From: Ornithorhynchus anatinus
Lineage: Eukaryota > Chordata > Mammalia > Monotremata > Ornithorhynchidae
Assembly: GCF_004115215.2 (NCBI RefSeq)
Contig: NC_041738.1
Location: forward strand, 53,780,172-53,844,171
DNA length: 64,000 nt
Direction of reading: 5' to 3'
Position numbers and translations under genes: made by a program. Positions 45,430 through 57,600 of the stretch are shown here, piece after piece. The notes beneath the pieces were generated by a model that searched no databases, was not told where the DNA came from, and saw only the letters and a list, made by a program, of their open reading frames with translations. Position 1 is the stretch's first letter, and every line of letters starts with the position of its first letter.

Positions 45430-45900
45430 TCTGCAGATGAGGGGCAAGAGAGAAGCCCCCTCCTCGCCCCCCGCCCGGCTTTCCGAGGAGGCGAGTTGGC
45501 AGCGGAGTGATCCGGAGGGGCGCTCTGGCCCTTTAAGGGGAAAAGGGGGGGGGGTCCTGCGCCTTTAAGCCGCCCCCTCCCCTCTCCCGCCCCCCGCCCC
45601 CTCCCCTCACCCGCAGGCCGGACCTCTCCGGAGGAACGGATCAGCCGGAGAGCCGAGACGTCTTCTCCCTGCCCTACCGCACTGCTCACTACCTGCTCCG
45701 GAGGCTGGGCTTTCCGGTCTCCATGGAAACCATTAGTTGCTAAGCAACTGCAGCATCATCTGTGCCGAGCTCTCGCATCTAATTATCCCATCACAGCGTC
45801 TGAGAGGGGTTTGGGGAGCGGGGAGGGGGAGGCCGGAGGAGCCGAGGGAGTGAGCGAGGAGGATAACTCTCTTACTGGAGCGGATTCATTGACAACCCTC
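45430..45900. promoter_or_regulatory. CpG-rich element with a pair of RFX-type X-boxes
   Basis: Repeat-free block with two CCTTTAAG motifs (about 45530 and 45562) and many CpGs. Two X-box-like sites stand five bases apart: GTCTCCATGGAAAC (45717-45730) and the perfect inverted repeat GTTGCTAAGCAAC (45736-45748). RFX proteins bind GTNRCC-N0-3-RGYAAC. AT-rich sequence CATCTAATTATCCCATC follows. It could be an enhancer or an alternative promoter of BCL9L; no exon is assigned. Confidence 0.55.
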
Positions 45901-45989
45901 AAGTCGTGTTTAAAGACACAGCAACGGCGGCCTGCCTCTTCCTCCATTTCCCGCCACCCCCCGGCAAGTCAGTCAGGCAGACGTATCTG

Positions 45990-47525
45990 CTGGATGCTGA
46001 CCCCGTGCGGAGCACTGTGCTAAGCGCTTGGGAGTGTACGATACCACAATCGGACACGTTCCCTGCCCACAACGAGTTTAGAGTCTAGAGGGAAGGGAAA
46101 GAGGATCCGGACGTCTAGGCCTGGGGTGGGGGTGCCTGGGCCGGGGATGGAGGTGAAGCCTTGGCAGGGGGGGGGCAGAAGGGAGGGGGCAGACTCCTGG
46201 GTCCCTCTGCCCCTCTTCCTGCACCTCAGTTTCCTCCTCTTGCCGAGGATAAGGGCCCCTCCACCCCTTCTTAACTTTGGCACACTTCACGCCTGCTGTC
46301 CTCTACTTCCCTACAGCCTCATTTTTGCCCCCTGCACGCCCCTCTCCCCTAGATCCAACTCTTCCCAATCGGGGACCAAAATCCTGAGGCGGGAGCAGTC
46401 AGCCGATGGTATTTATTGAGCGCTCGCTGTGGGCAGAGCACCGTACTAAGCGATTGGGAGAGTATGATCTAACAGTATAACAGGCACATTCCCTGCCCAC
46501 AACGAGCTTAGAGTGGGAGGGTAGAGGAAGGTCGAGGGGGGGGGAACCCTTCACTCCCTTGGTCTTTATCATAGCAAACCCCCATCCTAGACTGTTGGCA
46601 TTTTCATTCATTCGGTTGTATTCACTGAGCGCTTACTGTGTGCAGAGCATTGTACTGAGCCCCTGGACGGTCTAGGCCGATCTTGGGCTCCCCAGATCTC
46701 ACCCCATCACCACCCATCCTATCGCCTCCTGAATAAAGAAGATATCGAGCTCGGGCTGATAGCAGAGGGTTTGGGAAAATCTGAAGCCAAGAAGAGGGGG
46801 AAGCCGACACCGTGACTGGCTGTAAGCCGGTTGTGGGCAGGGAACGCGTCTACCAACTCTGCTGTATTGTAATAATGATGATGATGGTATTTGTGAAGCA
46901 CTTACTATGTGCCAGGCACTGTTCTAAGCGCTGACTGTCCCAAGCCCCTAGTACAGGGCTCTGCACACGGTAAGTGCTCAATAAATACTGTGGTTTGAAT
47001 GATTGACAGGCTAAAAGCAGTATGTTTAGTGGCTAGAGCTTGGGCCTGGAAGACAGAAGGATGGGATTCTATTCCCAGCTCAGCCACCTGTCTGCTGTGT
47101 GATCTTGGTTAAGTCACTTAACTACTCTGGGCCTCAGTTACCTCATCTGTAAAATGGACATTGAGATTGTAAGTCCCATGTGGGACAGGGACTGTGTCCA
47201 ACCAGATTAACTTGTATCTACCCCAGCCTAGTAAAGTACTTAAGTATTATTATTATTATTTTACTATTAATCAGAAAAGGAATTGAGCCAAGTGGGGGAC
47301 GGCTGAAGGGGTCCTGGACTGGAGGGGATCCAGGAGGCAAGGGGAATGGGTCAGACCTGGATGCTGCTGGGGTTGTGGGAGGCGGGGGCTTCCAGAGGAA
47401 TTCATTCATTCGAATTTATTGAGCGCTTACCGCGTGCACTGTGCTAAGCGCGTGGGAGAGTACGATACAACAATAAACAGACGCACTCCAGGCCCACAAC
47501 AGGCTTCCAGTCTAGAGGAATGCCA
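45990..47525. repeat. L2 tails and Mon-1 copies
   Basis: Reverse L2 tails 45985-46095, 46405-46515, 46605-46665 and 47400-47520. L2 (plus) 46815-47010 split by a reverse Mon-1 fragment 46870-46945. Mon-1 (plus) 47020-47265. The intervals 46100-46400 and 46665-46815 are unique. Confidence 0.75.
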
Positions 47526-48165
47526 TACCCCATATTCCAATTCATCTCGTCTGGGGGTGTGTGTGGTGAATCCCTGAATTGCTTGCTAATGAACAGAATA
47601 GGGAGGTAAGAAAGGAGGCTTGGGGTGCGAAGGGGAAGGAGAAGATGGGAGAGGGGCCAGATGCCGACCATCCCCATCCCCCTGGATAATCCACAAGCTG
47701 CTTAGCCTCCACCGGGTGGTTGGGGGGATGGGGGAGTGTCACCATCCCATCTGTGAAATGCAGCTGCTTCTGAGGTGGAGCAAGGCACTGAGGATCTGGC
47801 CTTCAGGCCTGATCTGGGGAGGAGGATGTGCGTGTGGGTGTGTGTGTTGCACAGGGTTAGGGATCTGGGGGAGCTCCTTAGCTGGAAAAGCCGAGAGGGG
47901 GGTCCCGGGCCCTCCCACCCTGCTGCCTTTGGCCCTGCTCTCCTGATCCCCGCACTCCCTCCCCAGCCCCCTTCCCTGTTTGATATGCAGAGCAGACGCC
48001 GGTGCCCTTTGCAAATCTGCTATTTGTACAGAGGTGGGAAAGAAAGACCTTTTGCCCCTCCCCTCTCTCACCTCCATTTTCCTCCCCTCCCCACCTCTCC
48101 CCTCGCCAGTCTGCCCTTCCTCTTCCCTGCTGGGAACAGCAGTCAAACCCAAGCTCTGTTGAAAA
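47526..48165. other. Unique stretch
   Basis: About 640 bases without SINE or L2. It includes TTTGCAAATCTGCTATTTG near 48009. No exon, promoter or RNA gene can be supported. Confidence 0.4.
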
Positions 48166-48169
48166 AAAT

Positions 48170-48560
48170 GCACACACCCAGACAAGTCACCCCCCACGCA
48201 CACACACACCCCCCAGTGCACGCATTCACAGCCACATTAGCACGGGCGCACACGGAAATACACACAGACACATTAGCACACAGATCCATACAGACTCAAA
48301 TATACATAAAGACCCACTCAAATGCCCAGACATTCACACACGTCGACGCTGACACATTCCTACAAAAATACACCGATTTCCACCCAAAGACATGTAAATC
48401 CCCAGAGTCATTCACACATATCCATGCAAATACAAAGACATACACACACACATTCACACCCAGGCGCATTCACACACACGCAAATATACACAGGCCCATA
48501 CACAAGCACATTCATACACAAACACATTCCCTCAAACATTCACACGCCCACCCACTGATG
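48170..48560. repeat. Imperfect (CACA)n-rich tract
   Basis: Nearly 400 bases of ACACACATTCACAC-, ACACAGAC- and CATACACAAG-type units. It is an old, degenerate microsatellite. Its open frames (His/Thr-rich) are artefacts. Confidence 0.9.
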
Positions 48561-48814
48561 CGCACACCAGATTCTGTTGCTGGGGCTCCCCCCTGCCTCC
48601 ATCCACCTCTCCCCGTATGCTGCTCTGGCCTCCTCCAGACTGGTGATGCCCAGGATACCACCCTGGTCGAGCGGGTGATGTTACCGTGGGTCACCGAACC
48701 CCCGTTCCTCCCCAGAGGAAGCAGCATCTGACCACCAGCAGATGGGGCCCAGATGCTGCGGAGGAAAAGGGAATTGGAGAAAATCTCCCACCCCAGTCCC
48801 CCCTTCCAAACAAG

Positions 48815-49870
48815 CCGCAGCATGGCCTAGCCCAAAGAGCGCGAGCCTGGGAGTCCGAGGGCCTGGGTTCTAATCCCGCCTCTGCCAAATGCTTGCTGGA
48901 TGACCTGGGACAAGCAGCGTGGCTCAGTGGAAAGATCCCGGGCTTGGGAGTCAGAGGTCATGGGTTCTAATGCCCTCTCTGCCGCTTATCAGCTGTGTGA
49001 CTTTGGGCAAGTCACTTTACTTCTCTGTGCCTCAATTACCTCATCTGGAAAACGGGGGTTAAGACTGTGAGCCCCACATGGGACAACCTGCTCATCTGGT
49101 ATCCCTCCCAGCGCTTAGAACGGTGCTTTGCACATAGTAAGCGCTTAACAAATGGCATTCATTATTATTATTTCTTAATTTCTTGTGCTTCAGTTCTGCT
49201 GTTCTCCCTCCTACTTAGACTGTGATCCCTAAGTGGAACAGGGACTGTGTCCAATTTAATTAATTTGTGTCTACCCCAGTACTTAGAACGGTATTTGACA
49301 CATAGTAAGCGCTTAACACATTCCATTAAAAAAAAAATTACACCTATCACCAAGGTCACTATCACCCGTCTCCCTCTGCTTGTTATTTTCCATTCTAGAT
49401 GAAGGGTGGCAAGAAGAGGGATTAGGACCCCTATCAATCAATCAATGATATTTATTGAGCCCTTATTATGTGCAGAGCACTGTACTAAGCGCTTAGGAGA
49501 GTACAGTAGAACGGAATGAGTAGCCATCTTTCCTGCCACATTGAGCTTGCCCTGAAACACCCCAACCAGGCCCTGAACAAGGGATGAAGGGTTATTAATA
49601 ATAATAATAATATTATTATTACTGTATTTGTTAAGTGCTTACTATGTGCCAAGTGCTGTTCTAAGCGCTGGGGTAGATACCAGGTAATCCGGTTGTCCCA
49701 CGTGGGGCCCACAGTCTTAATCCCCCTTTTCCAGATGAGGTCACTGAGGCACAGAGAAGTTAAGTGACTTGCCCAGGGTCACACAGAAGACTAGCGGCGG
49801 AGCCGGGATTAGAACCCACGTCCTCTGACTCCTAAGCCCGGGCACCTGCCCCTAAACCACATTGCTTCAA
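48815..49870. repeat. Mon-1 SINE series
   Basis: Plus fragment 48818-48908, full plus copy 48911-49172, plus tail 49195-49335, reverse L2 tail 49435-49545, and full reverse Mon-1 49590-49868 with an (AAT)n start. Confidence 0.85.
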
Positions 49871-50510
49871 GCTGCTTACTGGGGTTTACCCCTCTGAAGG
49901 CTAGAGAAGAGGGGGGAGCAGGAGGCTGGGGCGTAGGGGCTTTGGAACCGCAGGGAGAATAGTTAGGGAGGGAGGTGGGGAGGGGGTTCCTTCAGAGAGG
50001 TGCCGTTGGCAATGGCCCCCTCATCCGTCCCCCTGATAATCGGATTTATACTCCCACTGCCTTCTCTGGACCCGACTGTTACCATGACAACAGTTTTCTC
50101 AGTTACACATCATCCGTTTCCCCGAGAAATCATCCTGTCCCTGCCTTCCCCCCTCATTCTCCCGCTCCCCAGTTCCCATCTCTCTGCCCGGTATCTGCCT
50201 CTCCCCGGTCCCCATCTCCCCATCCCTCCAGATTGAGCCCCATTATAGAGTGATGGGGAGGGGCGGGGGCTGTGGTCCCCCAGATGGCCGTGGGCCCCCC
50301 CTCCCAGAGATCCTGAGCTTCCTGCTCAAGGGGGGGTGAGCCTGGGGTCTGGATTCTGGAGAGATGGGGAGGGGGCAGGGAAGAGGCTGGAGGCCGTGGG
50401 AGACTCTCCGACCCATGCCGGGGGTGGGGGGAAAGGGGGGATGCTGGGCTAGGGCAAGGGGTGGGGTGAGAAGACCAAGCTGGGGCCTTGGATGATGGCC
50501 TGGGAGCTAG
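49871..50510. other. Unique stretch with a possible X-box-like site
   Basis: Repeat-free for 640 bases. GTTACCATGACAAC (50078-50091) resembles an RFX X-box with one mismatch in the second half-site. No exon is seen. Confidence 0.35.
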
Positions 50511-50514
50511 CGTG

Positions 50515-51480
50515 GCAAGTGGATGTAGCATGGATAGAGCACGGGCCTAGGAATCGTGAGGTCATGCGTTCTAATCCCAGCTCTGCCACCTGTCTGCTGT
50601 ATGACCTTGGCCAAGTCACTTCACTTCTCTGGCCCTCAATTACCTCATCCATAAAATGGAGATTAAGACTGTGAGTCCTATGCGGGACAGGGGCTCTGAG
50701 AAACCTGATTTGCTGGTATCCACCCCAGTGCTCAGTTCAGTGTCTGGCACACGGTAAATGCTTATCCAAACATCACATTATTATTATTATTATAAGTGCC
50801 GTGGAGCTGGGAGTGGGGAAAAGCAAAGAGACAAGTCAGGGCGACGCAGAAGGGAGTGGGAAATGAGGAAAAGTGGGGCTTAGTCTGGGAAGGCCTCTTG
50901 GAGGAGACGGTGTCCAGTGAGGCTTTGAAGGCGGGGAGAGTCATTGTCAGATTTGAGGGGGGAGGGCCTTCCAGGCCAGAAGCAGGGCCAGGGATCAATG
51001 GGTGATGAGACAGGTGAGATAAGGTCGGGTGGGCAGGAAAAGTCACCGTTTATTGTTGTATTATACTTCCCCAAGTGCTTAGTACAGGGTTCTGCACACA
51101 GTAAGTGCTCAATAAATACAATTGAATGAATGAGACAGAAGGTCATGGGTTCTAATCCTGTCCCCGCCACTTGTCTGCAGTGTGACCTTGAGCAAGTCAC
51201 TCCTCTGGGCCTGAGGTACCTCATCTGTAAAATGGGGATTGAGACCGGGAGCCCCAAGTGGGCCAGGGTCTGTGTCCAACCTAATTTGCTTGTACCCACC
51301 ACAGAGCTCAGTACAGTGCCTGGCACATGTAGGTGCTTAACGAATATCCCCCTTCTAGACTGTGAGCCCGTCATTGGGTAGGGATTGTCTCTATCTGGTG
51401 CCGAATTATACTTTCCAAGCGCTTAGTACAGTGCTCTGCACACAGTAAGCGCTCAATAAATACAATTGAATGAATATTAT
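50515..51480. repeat. Mon-1 and L2 copies
   Basis: Plus Mon-1 50515-50790, reversed L2 interior 50790-51045 (AAGTGGGGCTTAGTCTGGGA), plus L2 tail 51045-51130, plus Mon-1 51130-51345, plus L2 tail 51345-51475. Confidence 0.8.
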
Positions 51481-51639
51481 TATTAGCTAGCAAAGTGACG
51501 CTCTGGCCTCCCTACCTAGGGAATCTGAGGGAATCAACTGGCGGAAGAAGGGGGAGCCCACCCTAAGCCTGCTGACCCCAACACGATCCTTGTCCACCGG
51601 GACCTACTGTCACGGACCGTGTGGGTCCCAAGCAATCAT

Positions 51640-54610
51640 TGCTATTTATTGAGCACTTACTATGTGCAGAGCACTGTTCTAAGCGCTGGGGAGAGTCTAG
51701 TACAGTAGAATTAGCAGAAAGAGAGAACAGCCAAGGTGGAGAGGGGTCAGCTGGGACCAACCCAAAGTTCCTGAGTCCCTCAGGGAGCTCCCAGCCTGAC
51801 GAGAGACAGGAAAGACTCACAGACAATTCATATCCACAAGGACAGAGGGACAGAATTGTGCATGTGTGTGTGGAGGGGGGTGACGCACAGAGGAGATCTG
51901 GAGGTGGGTGATGAGTGTGAATCAGGAAAGGCTTCCAGGAGGTGGTGGCCTCGAGTTGTGTTGAGGGCAGGAGGGGATAATAATAATAATGTTGGTATTT
52001 GTTAAGCGCTTACTACGTGCGCCGAGCACTGTTCTAAGGGCTGGGGTAGATACAAGGTAATCAGGTTGTCCCTCGTGAGGCTCACAGTCTTCATCCCCAT
52101 TTTGCAGATGAGGTAACTGAGGCACAGAGAAGTGAAATGACTTGCCCAATCACACAGCTAAGTGGCAGATCCGGGATTCGAACCCATGACCTCTGACTCC
52201 CAAGCCCGTGCTATGGTTACTTGAGAAGAGTGGCTTCTTATTATTATCACTACTTCTCTTATTATGGTATTTGTCAAACAATCTTAAACACTGGGGTAGA
52301 TACAAGCTAATCAGCTTGTATCCTGTCCCACATGAGGCTCAACGGTCTAAAAGGAGAGAGAAAAGGCTTTGAATCTCCATTTGACAGATGAGGAAACCGA
52401 GGCACGGAGAAGCGAAGTGACTTGCCCGGGGTCACACAGCAGACAAGGGGCAGAACCAGGATTAGAACCCAGGTCCTCTGACTTCCAGGCCTGAGGTAGG
52501 GGTCGACTGGGACCAACCCAAGGTTCCTGAATCCCATCAAAGCTCTGCCTCCTATGGGACCGGGGGCAGGGGGGCTGTCCTGGTCCCTGCGGGAACCCCT
52601 TTCCCACTCCTGGGACCCGGCCATTCCCTGGCCCCCTTCCCTGAGAGGGCGGGGGGCTGTGTCCACCCCCTGCCAAGGGCGAGTCTAGGTCGAACCACCA
52701 GGAGGTGGCCATTGCTCCCATTCCTCAGGCCCATCCTGGCCCCCCACCACACCTGGCCCCTCACCTGGCTCAGATAATAATAATAATTATTATTATTATC
52801 ATGGTATTTGCTAAGCATTTACTATGTGCCAGGGACTGGGGTGGATACAAGCAAATTGGGTTGGACACAGTCCCTGTCCCACGTGGGGCTCACAGTCTCA
52901 ATCGCGCTGCTGTGGGAAGCAGCGTGGCTTAGTGGAAAGAGCCCGGGGTTGGGAGTCAGAGGTCATGGGTTCAAATCCCAGCTCTGCCACTTGTCAGCTG
53001 TGTGACTGTGGGCAAGTCACTTTTCTCTGGGCCTCAGTTACCTCATCTGTAAAATGGGGATGAAGACCGTGAGCCTCACGTGGGATAACCTGATTACCCT
53101 GTATCTACCCCAGCAGTTAGAACAGTGCTCTGCACATAGTAAGCGCTTAACAAATATCATCATCATCAATCCCCATTTTACAGAGGAGGTAACTGAGGCA
53201 CAGAGAAGTGAAATGACTTGATGATGGTGATGATGATGGCATTTGTTAAGCACTTACTATGTGCCAAGCACTGTTCTAAGCACTGGAGGGGAGATACAGG
53301 GTAATCAGTTTGTCCCACATGGGGCTCACAGTCTTCATCTCCATTTTACAGATGAGGGAACTGAGGCATAGAGAAGTGAAGTGACTTGCCCAAAGTCACA
53401 CAGGTGACAAGAGGCGGAGCCGGGATTAGAACTCACAACTTCCGACTCCCAAGCCGGTGCTCTTTCCATTGGGCCACGCTGACTTGCCCAAGGCCACAGA
53501 GCAGACAAGTGGCAGAGTCGGGATCAGAACCCATGACCTCCTGACTCCCAAGCCCCTGCTCTATCCACTCTGCCCTGCTGCTTTTCTCTGCCGGAAGGAG
53601 CCCGCGTGACCCCTTCCCGCCCAGGTTGGGGCCGGATCCCTGACAAAGACTCTCCTTGGGCCCAGCATTGTGATGTGGGGGGTGACAGGAGGGATGCCCT
53701 GGGCCCCAGGAGAACCGGGCAGGGAACAGGTCTACCACCTCTGTCTGCTATGTGACCTTGGGCAAGTCATGTCACTTCTCTGTGCCTCAGTTACCTCATC
53801 TCTAGTAATAAGAACAATGGTATTTCTTATATACTTACTATGGGCCAAGCACTGTTCTCAGCGCTGGGGTAGATACAAAGTAATCGGTTTGTCCCACCTG
53901 GGGCTCCCAGTCTTCATCCCCATTTTCCATATTAGGGAACTGAGGCAAGAGAAGTGACGTGGCTCGCCCGAGGTCACCCAGCAGTCAAGCGGCGGAGCCG
54001 GAATTAGAACCCACGTCCTCTGACTCCCCAGCCCGGGGCTCTTGCCACGACGCCATGCTGCTTCTCTAGTGAGAGAGTTGAGTTTCCCGACCAGGAGGGA
54101 GAACATGCCTTCCACATCCGAAAAGCACACCAGTTCCCACATGCGTGGATCTCCTGCGAACATATCACGCCAGAGCCCGTGTTCCAGGGACTTCAGGCTC
54201 CATTCATTCCTTCAGTCAATCATTCGATCGTATTTACTGAGCGCTTACTGTGTGCGGGGCACTGTACCGAGCGTGGCTCAGTGGAAAGAGCCCGGGCTTG
54301 GGAGTCCGAGGTCATGGGTTCGAATCCCGCATCTGCCACCTGTCAGCTGTGTGACTGTGGGCGAGTCACTTCACTTCTCTGGGCCTCAGTGACCTCATCT
54401 GTAAAATGGGGATGAAGACTGTGAGCCTCACGTGGGACGACTTGATTACCCTGCATCTACCCCAGCGCTTAGCACGGTGCTCTGCAAATAGCAAGCGCTT
54501 AACAAATATCAACGTTATTATCATTACCGAGCACTCGGGAGGTACAGTTCAGCATCAAACGGAGACGATCCCTGCCCACAGCCGGCTCACCGTCGAGAAG
54601 GGGGGGAAGA
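51640..54610. repeat. Dense Mon-1 and L2 array
   Basis: Reverse L2 tails 51635-51700 and 54200-54270. Reverse Mon-1 51975-52215, 52245-52500, 52775-52905, 53220-53480, 53480-53585 (fragment) and 53805-54070. Plus Mon-1 52910-53165, 53735-53800 (fragment) and 54270-54530. Reverse L2 tail 54530-54620. Unique pieces remain at 51700-51970, 52500-52770 and 54070-54190. Confidence 0.8.
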
Positions 54611-54639
54611 CAGACATCTAAACAAGGGGTGAAGCTAGA

Positions 54640-55640
54640 GGGTGGAGGTGGCGGGGAAAGGGTCGGGATGTAGGACGCCCGGGTTGACAGATGCCGGGGA
54701 GAGGCTGGGGGGGAAGGTCCACGACATTTCTGCGAAGGGCTGGGGCCAAACCAGGGCGGCATCGAAGAGGTTAAGACGGCTGCAATCCGCGGAGCTCGGG
54801 CCCAGGAGGGGGATGGGATGGGAGGAGGAGGGAGGGGAAGGGGGATTGCAAGGAGCCGAGGACCGAGTCCCCGGCCCCTGGCTTTGGGGGGCTCCGGACG
54901 GCCCCCCAGCCCGGGCCCCCGGCCGTCCGGTCCTCTGGGGGCCCGGGAGCTCCCTGCCTCCTCCGGCCTGGGCCCCTCCCCGGGCTCGGCGGGCCCGAGG
55001 CCTGTCTGCCGGCTCAGTTTTTCCAAACCCTCCAGTCGGCCAGAGTGGGAACCCTGTCAGCGTAAGAGTCCGGCCTCCCCTCCCCTCCCCGACCCCCCAC
55101 CCCGGGGGGGATCCCCTCCCCCTCCTCCGGCCGCCTCGGCTTCCCGGGCCTCGACGGGGAGGGAGGGTCCCGGCAGGGGCGGGAGGGCAAGCCCCAACTT
55201 GACCCTTAGCCAGCCCCGGCCTTGGCTCAGGTCCTGCCAGGGCGGCCCGCCCACCTCCTCTCGGCCTGCCACCCGCTGGGGCGGGGGCGGGGGGGCGAGG
55301 GGAGTCTATTATATAATGATCTCCGTCGGGGGGGAGGGGGACCACCGGGACGCCGGGGTTCCCTGCCCCTCCAGGACGTGGAGGGGGGGGCTGGCGGGGA
55401 ACGCCTCGGAGCCGCCCGTGCCTCGGTTTCCCCGGGAGGGCTCCGTCTGGCGTCGTCCCGGGGGCAGGCTGCAGGCGGGGTGGGAAGAGTATGTATTTTT
55501 GGGGGGGGGTCGGGGGGGAAGGGGGGCTTGTGTAGTCTGGGCTGCTGCCCTCCGAGCTCCGCCTCCCGCCCCCTGACTGGCATCGCCCTAGGCCAATGAA
55601 GGGAATCGGCTCCGGCCTCCGCTTTAACCCTTTCCCGGGG
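54640..55640. promoter_or_regulatory. CpG-rich, repeat-free block
   Basis: One kilobase rich in CpG and G/C runs without SINEs. It contains TATTATATAATGA at about 55308-55320 and GGCCAATGAAGGG (a CCAAT box) near 55591. It may be a distal promoter or enhancer. Open frames on both strands look compositional; no splice pattern supports an exon. Confidence 0.4.
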
Positions 55641-55704
55641 CACCGACTCCGCGGCCCGGGGGTCACGGAAGCCCCGGGAAGGGAGGGGGACTTGCTGTGC
55701 TCCA

Positions 55705-56140
55705 GATGCCGGGACAAGGTACCGGGGATGGAGGGGTCCTCCGGGACCAGGACAAGTACCAAGGATGGAGGGGCCTGCCCGGGCCGGGACAAGGTACCAG
55801 GGATGGAGCGGTCCACCCCTCCTGAGACAAGGTATCAGGTTTAGACTGTGAGCCCGTCACCGGGCAGGGACTGTCTCTATCTGTTGCCGAATTGTCCATT
55901 CCAAGCGCATAGTACAGTGCTCTGCACATAGTAAGCGCTCAATAAATACTATTGAATGAATGAATGGAGGAGCCCTCCGGTGCCAGGACGAGGTACCGAG
56001 GACGAAGGGGCCCTCCTGTGCCGGGACAAGGTACCAGGGATGGAGCGGCCCGCCTCTGCTGGGACAAGGTATCAGGGACGGAGGGGTCCTCCGGTGTCAG
56101 GACAAGGTACCGGGGATGGAGGGGTCCGCCCGTACCAGTC
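55705..56140. repeat. Minisatellite with units of about 42 bases, split by an L2 tail
   Basis: About eight units of the form GGGACAAGGTACCAGGGATGG plus a variable CCTCCGG-type end, most with the palindrome GGTACC. A plus L2 tail (about 55838-55968) sits between units four and five, so it arrived after the array had formed. Confidence 0.9.
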
Positions 56141-56284
56141 CTAGGGACACGAACACCTCCGGCTCGCCCAGCAGATGCTGCCAGAGCAAGCCGACTGAGC
56201 GTGCGAGTGGATGTATGTGTTCCACCGGAACGCGAGCCGCCCCACTGACACACACCGATACATACAAACACTGCTGCCTGACAT

Positions 56285-56940
56285 AGATACACTTTTTGCC
56301 GTACCAAAACGTCCATCACCTGGCCCCCTCCTACCTCACCTCCCTTCTCTCCGTCTACAGCCTGGCCGGCACACTCCGCTCTGGTGCCGCCAACCTCCTC
56401 ACTGGGCCTCGTTCCCACCTGTCCCGCCGTCGACCCCTGGCCCACCTGGCCCACGTCCTACCTCCGGCTTGGAATGCCCTCCCTCCCTCCTCACCTCCGC
56501 CAAACTAGCTCTCTTCCCCTCTTCAAAGCCCTACTGAGAGCTCACCTCCTCCAGTAGGCCTTCCCAGACTGAGCTGCCCTTTCTCCTCCGCTCCTCCCCT
56601 CCCCATCGCCCCGACTCCCTCCCTCTGCCCTCCCCCTTCCCCTCTCCCCAGCATTTGTGTATATTTGTACGTATTTTTAATTTACTTTTTAAAATGATGT
56701 TCATTCATCCAACGGTATTTACTGAGGATGTGTATATATCTATAATTCTATTTATCTATTTTGATGGCATTAATGCCCGTCTACTTGTTTTGTGGTCAGC
56801 CTCCCCCCTTCTAGACTGTGAGCCCGTTGCTGGGTAGGGGTTGCCACTATCTGTTGCCGAATTGTACTTTCCAAGGGCTTAGTCCAGTGCTCTGCACACA
56901 GTAAGCGCTCAATAAACACGACTGAAGGAATGAAGCGCGC
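56285..56940 (+). repeat. Longest L2 3' end in the window
   Basis: Carries the C-terminal part of ORF2 (a frame with AWNALPPS near 56470), then the L2 3'UTR (AGGCCTTCCCAGACTGAGC), the TTTATCTATTTTGATGGC stretch and the tail CTCAATAAACACGACTGAAG. It is 5'-truncated, as usual for LINEs. A small reversed tail fragment is at 56700-56725. Confidence 0.85.
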
Positions 56941-57059
56941 AGAAATTCTTGGAGAATCAGTGGCCTAATAGATTTACACTTATTTTTTCCAAGGTAGTTT
57001 CCCATTTTGGCCAGTAGAGGGAGCGACTCTGCTTCAGCGCGCACCCGCATTTACGCTCA

Positions 57060-57600
57060 TTCAGACGTGTACACACACACGCATACACACAAACATTCAT
57101 TCATTCATTCTTATTTCTTGAGCGCTTACTGTGTGCGAAGCCCTGGACTAAGCGCTTGGACATCCAGTTGCCCCACCCCCTCCCCGTAGTATGCACACAT
57201 TACCATACACATACCCAGTCCCACACAAAACACATTCATGTAACAGGCACATGGTCACACGCCCATTCAGGCACCAGTCCATGTGAGCCAACGCACCCAC
57301 ACATGAACACACCCAGTTGCACATATGCAGGCACGGGAGGACACTGGCACACACACATTGATGTTCTCACACCCCGTTGCATGTCACATAATCCCGGCCC
57401 CGCAACTTGTCTGCTGTGTGACCTGGGGTAAACCACTTCACTTCTCTGTGCCTCAGTTACCTCATAGGGAAAATGGGGATGAAGACTGTGAGTCCCAAGT
57501 GGGACGACCTGATCACCTTGCGTCCACCCTGGTGTTTAGAACGGTGCTTGGCACATAGTAAGCGCTTAACAAATACCACAGTTATTATGATGATTACATA
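57060..57600. repeat. CA-rich tract, L2 tail and Mon-1 fragment
   Basis: ACACACAC-rich sequence 57065-57095 and 57190-57370 flanks a reverse L2 tail (57095-57165). A plus Mon-1 body and tail follow at 57388-57600. Confidence 0.8.

Noticed and set aside
49384-49430. Possible small exon after TTCCATTCTAG
   Set aside because: The frame ends after a handful of codons, has no partner exon, and lies between SINE tails.
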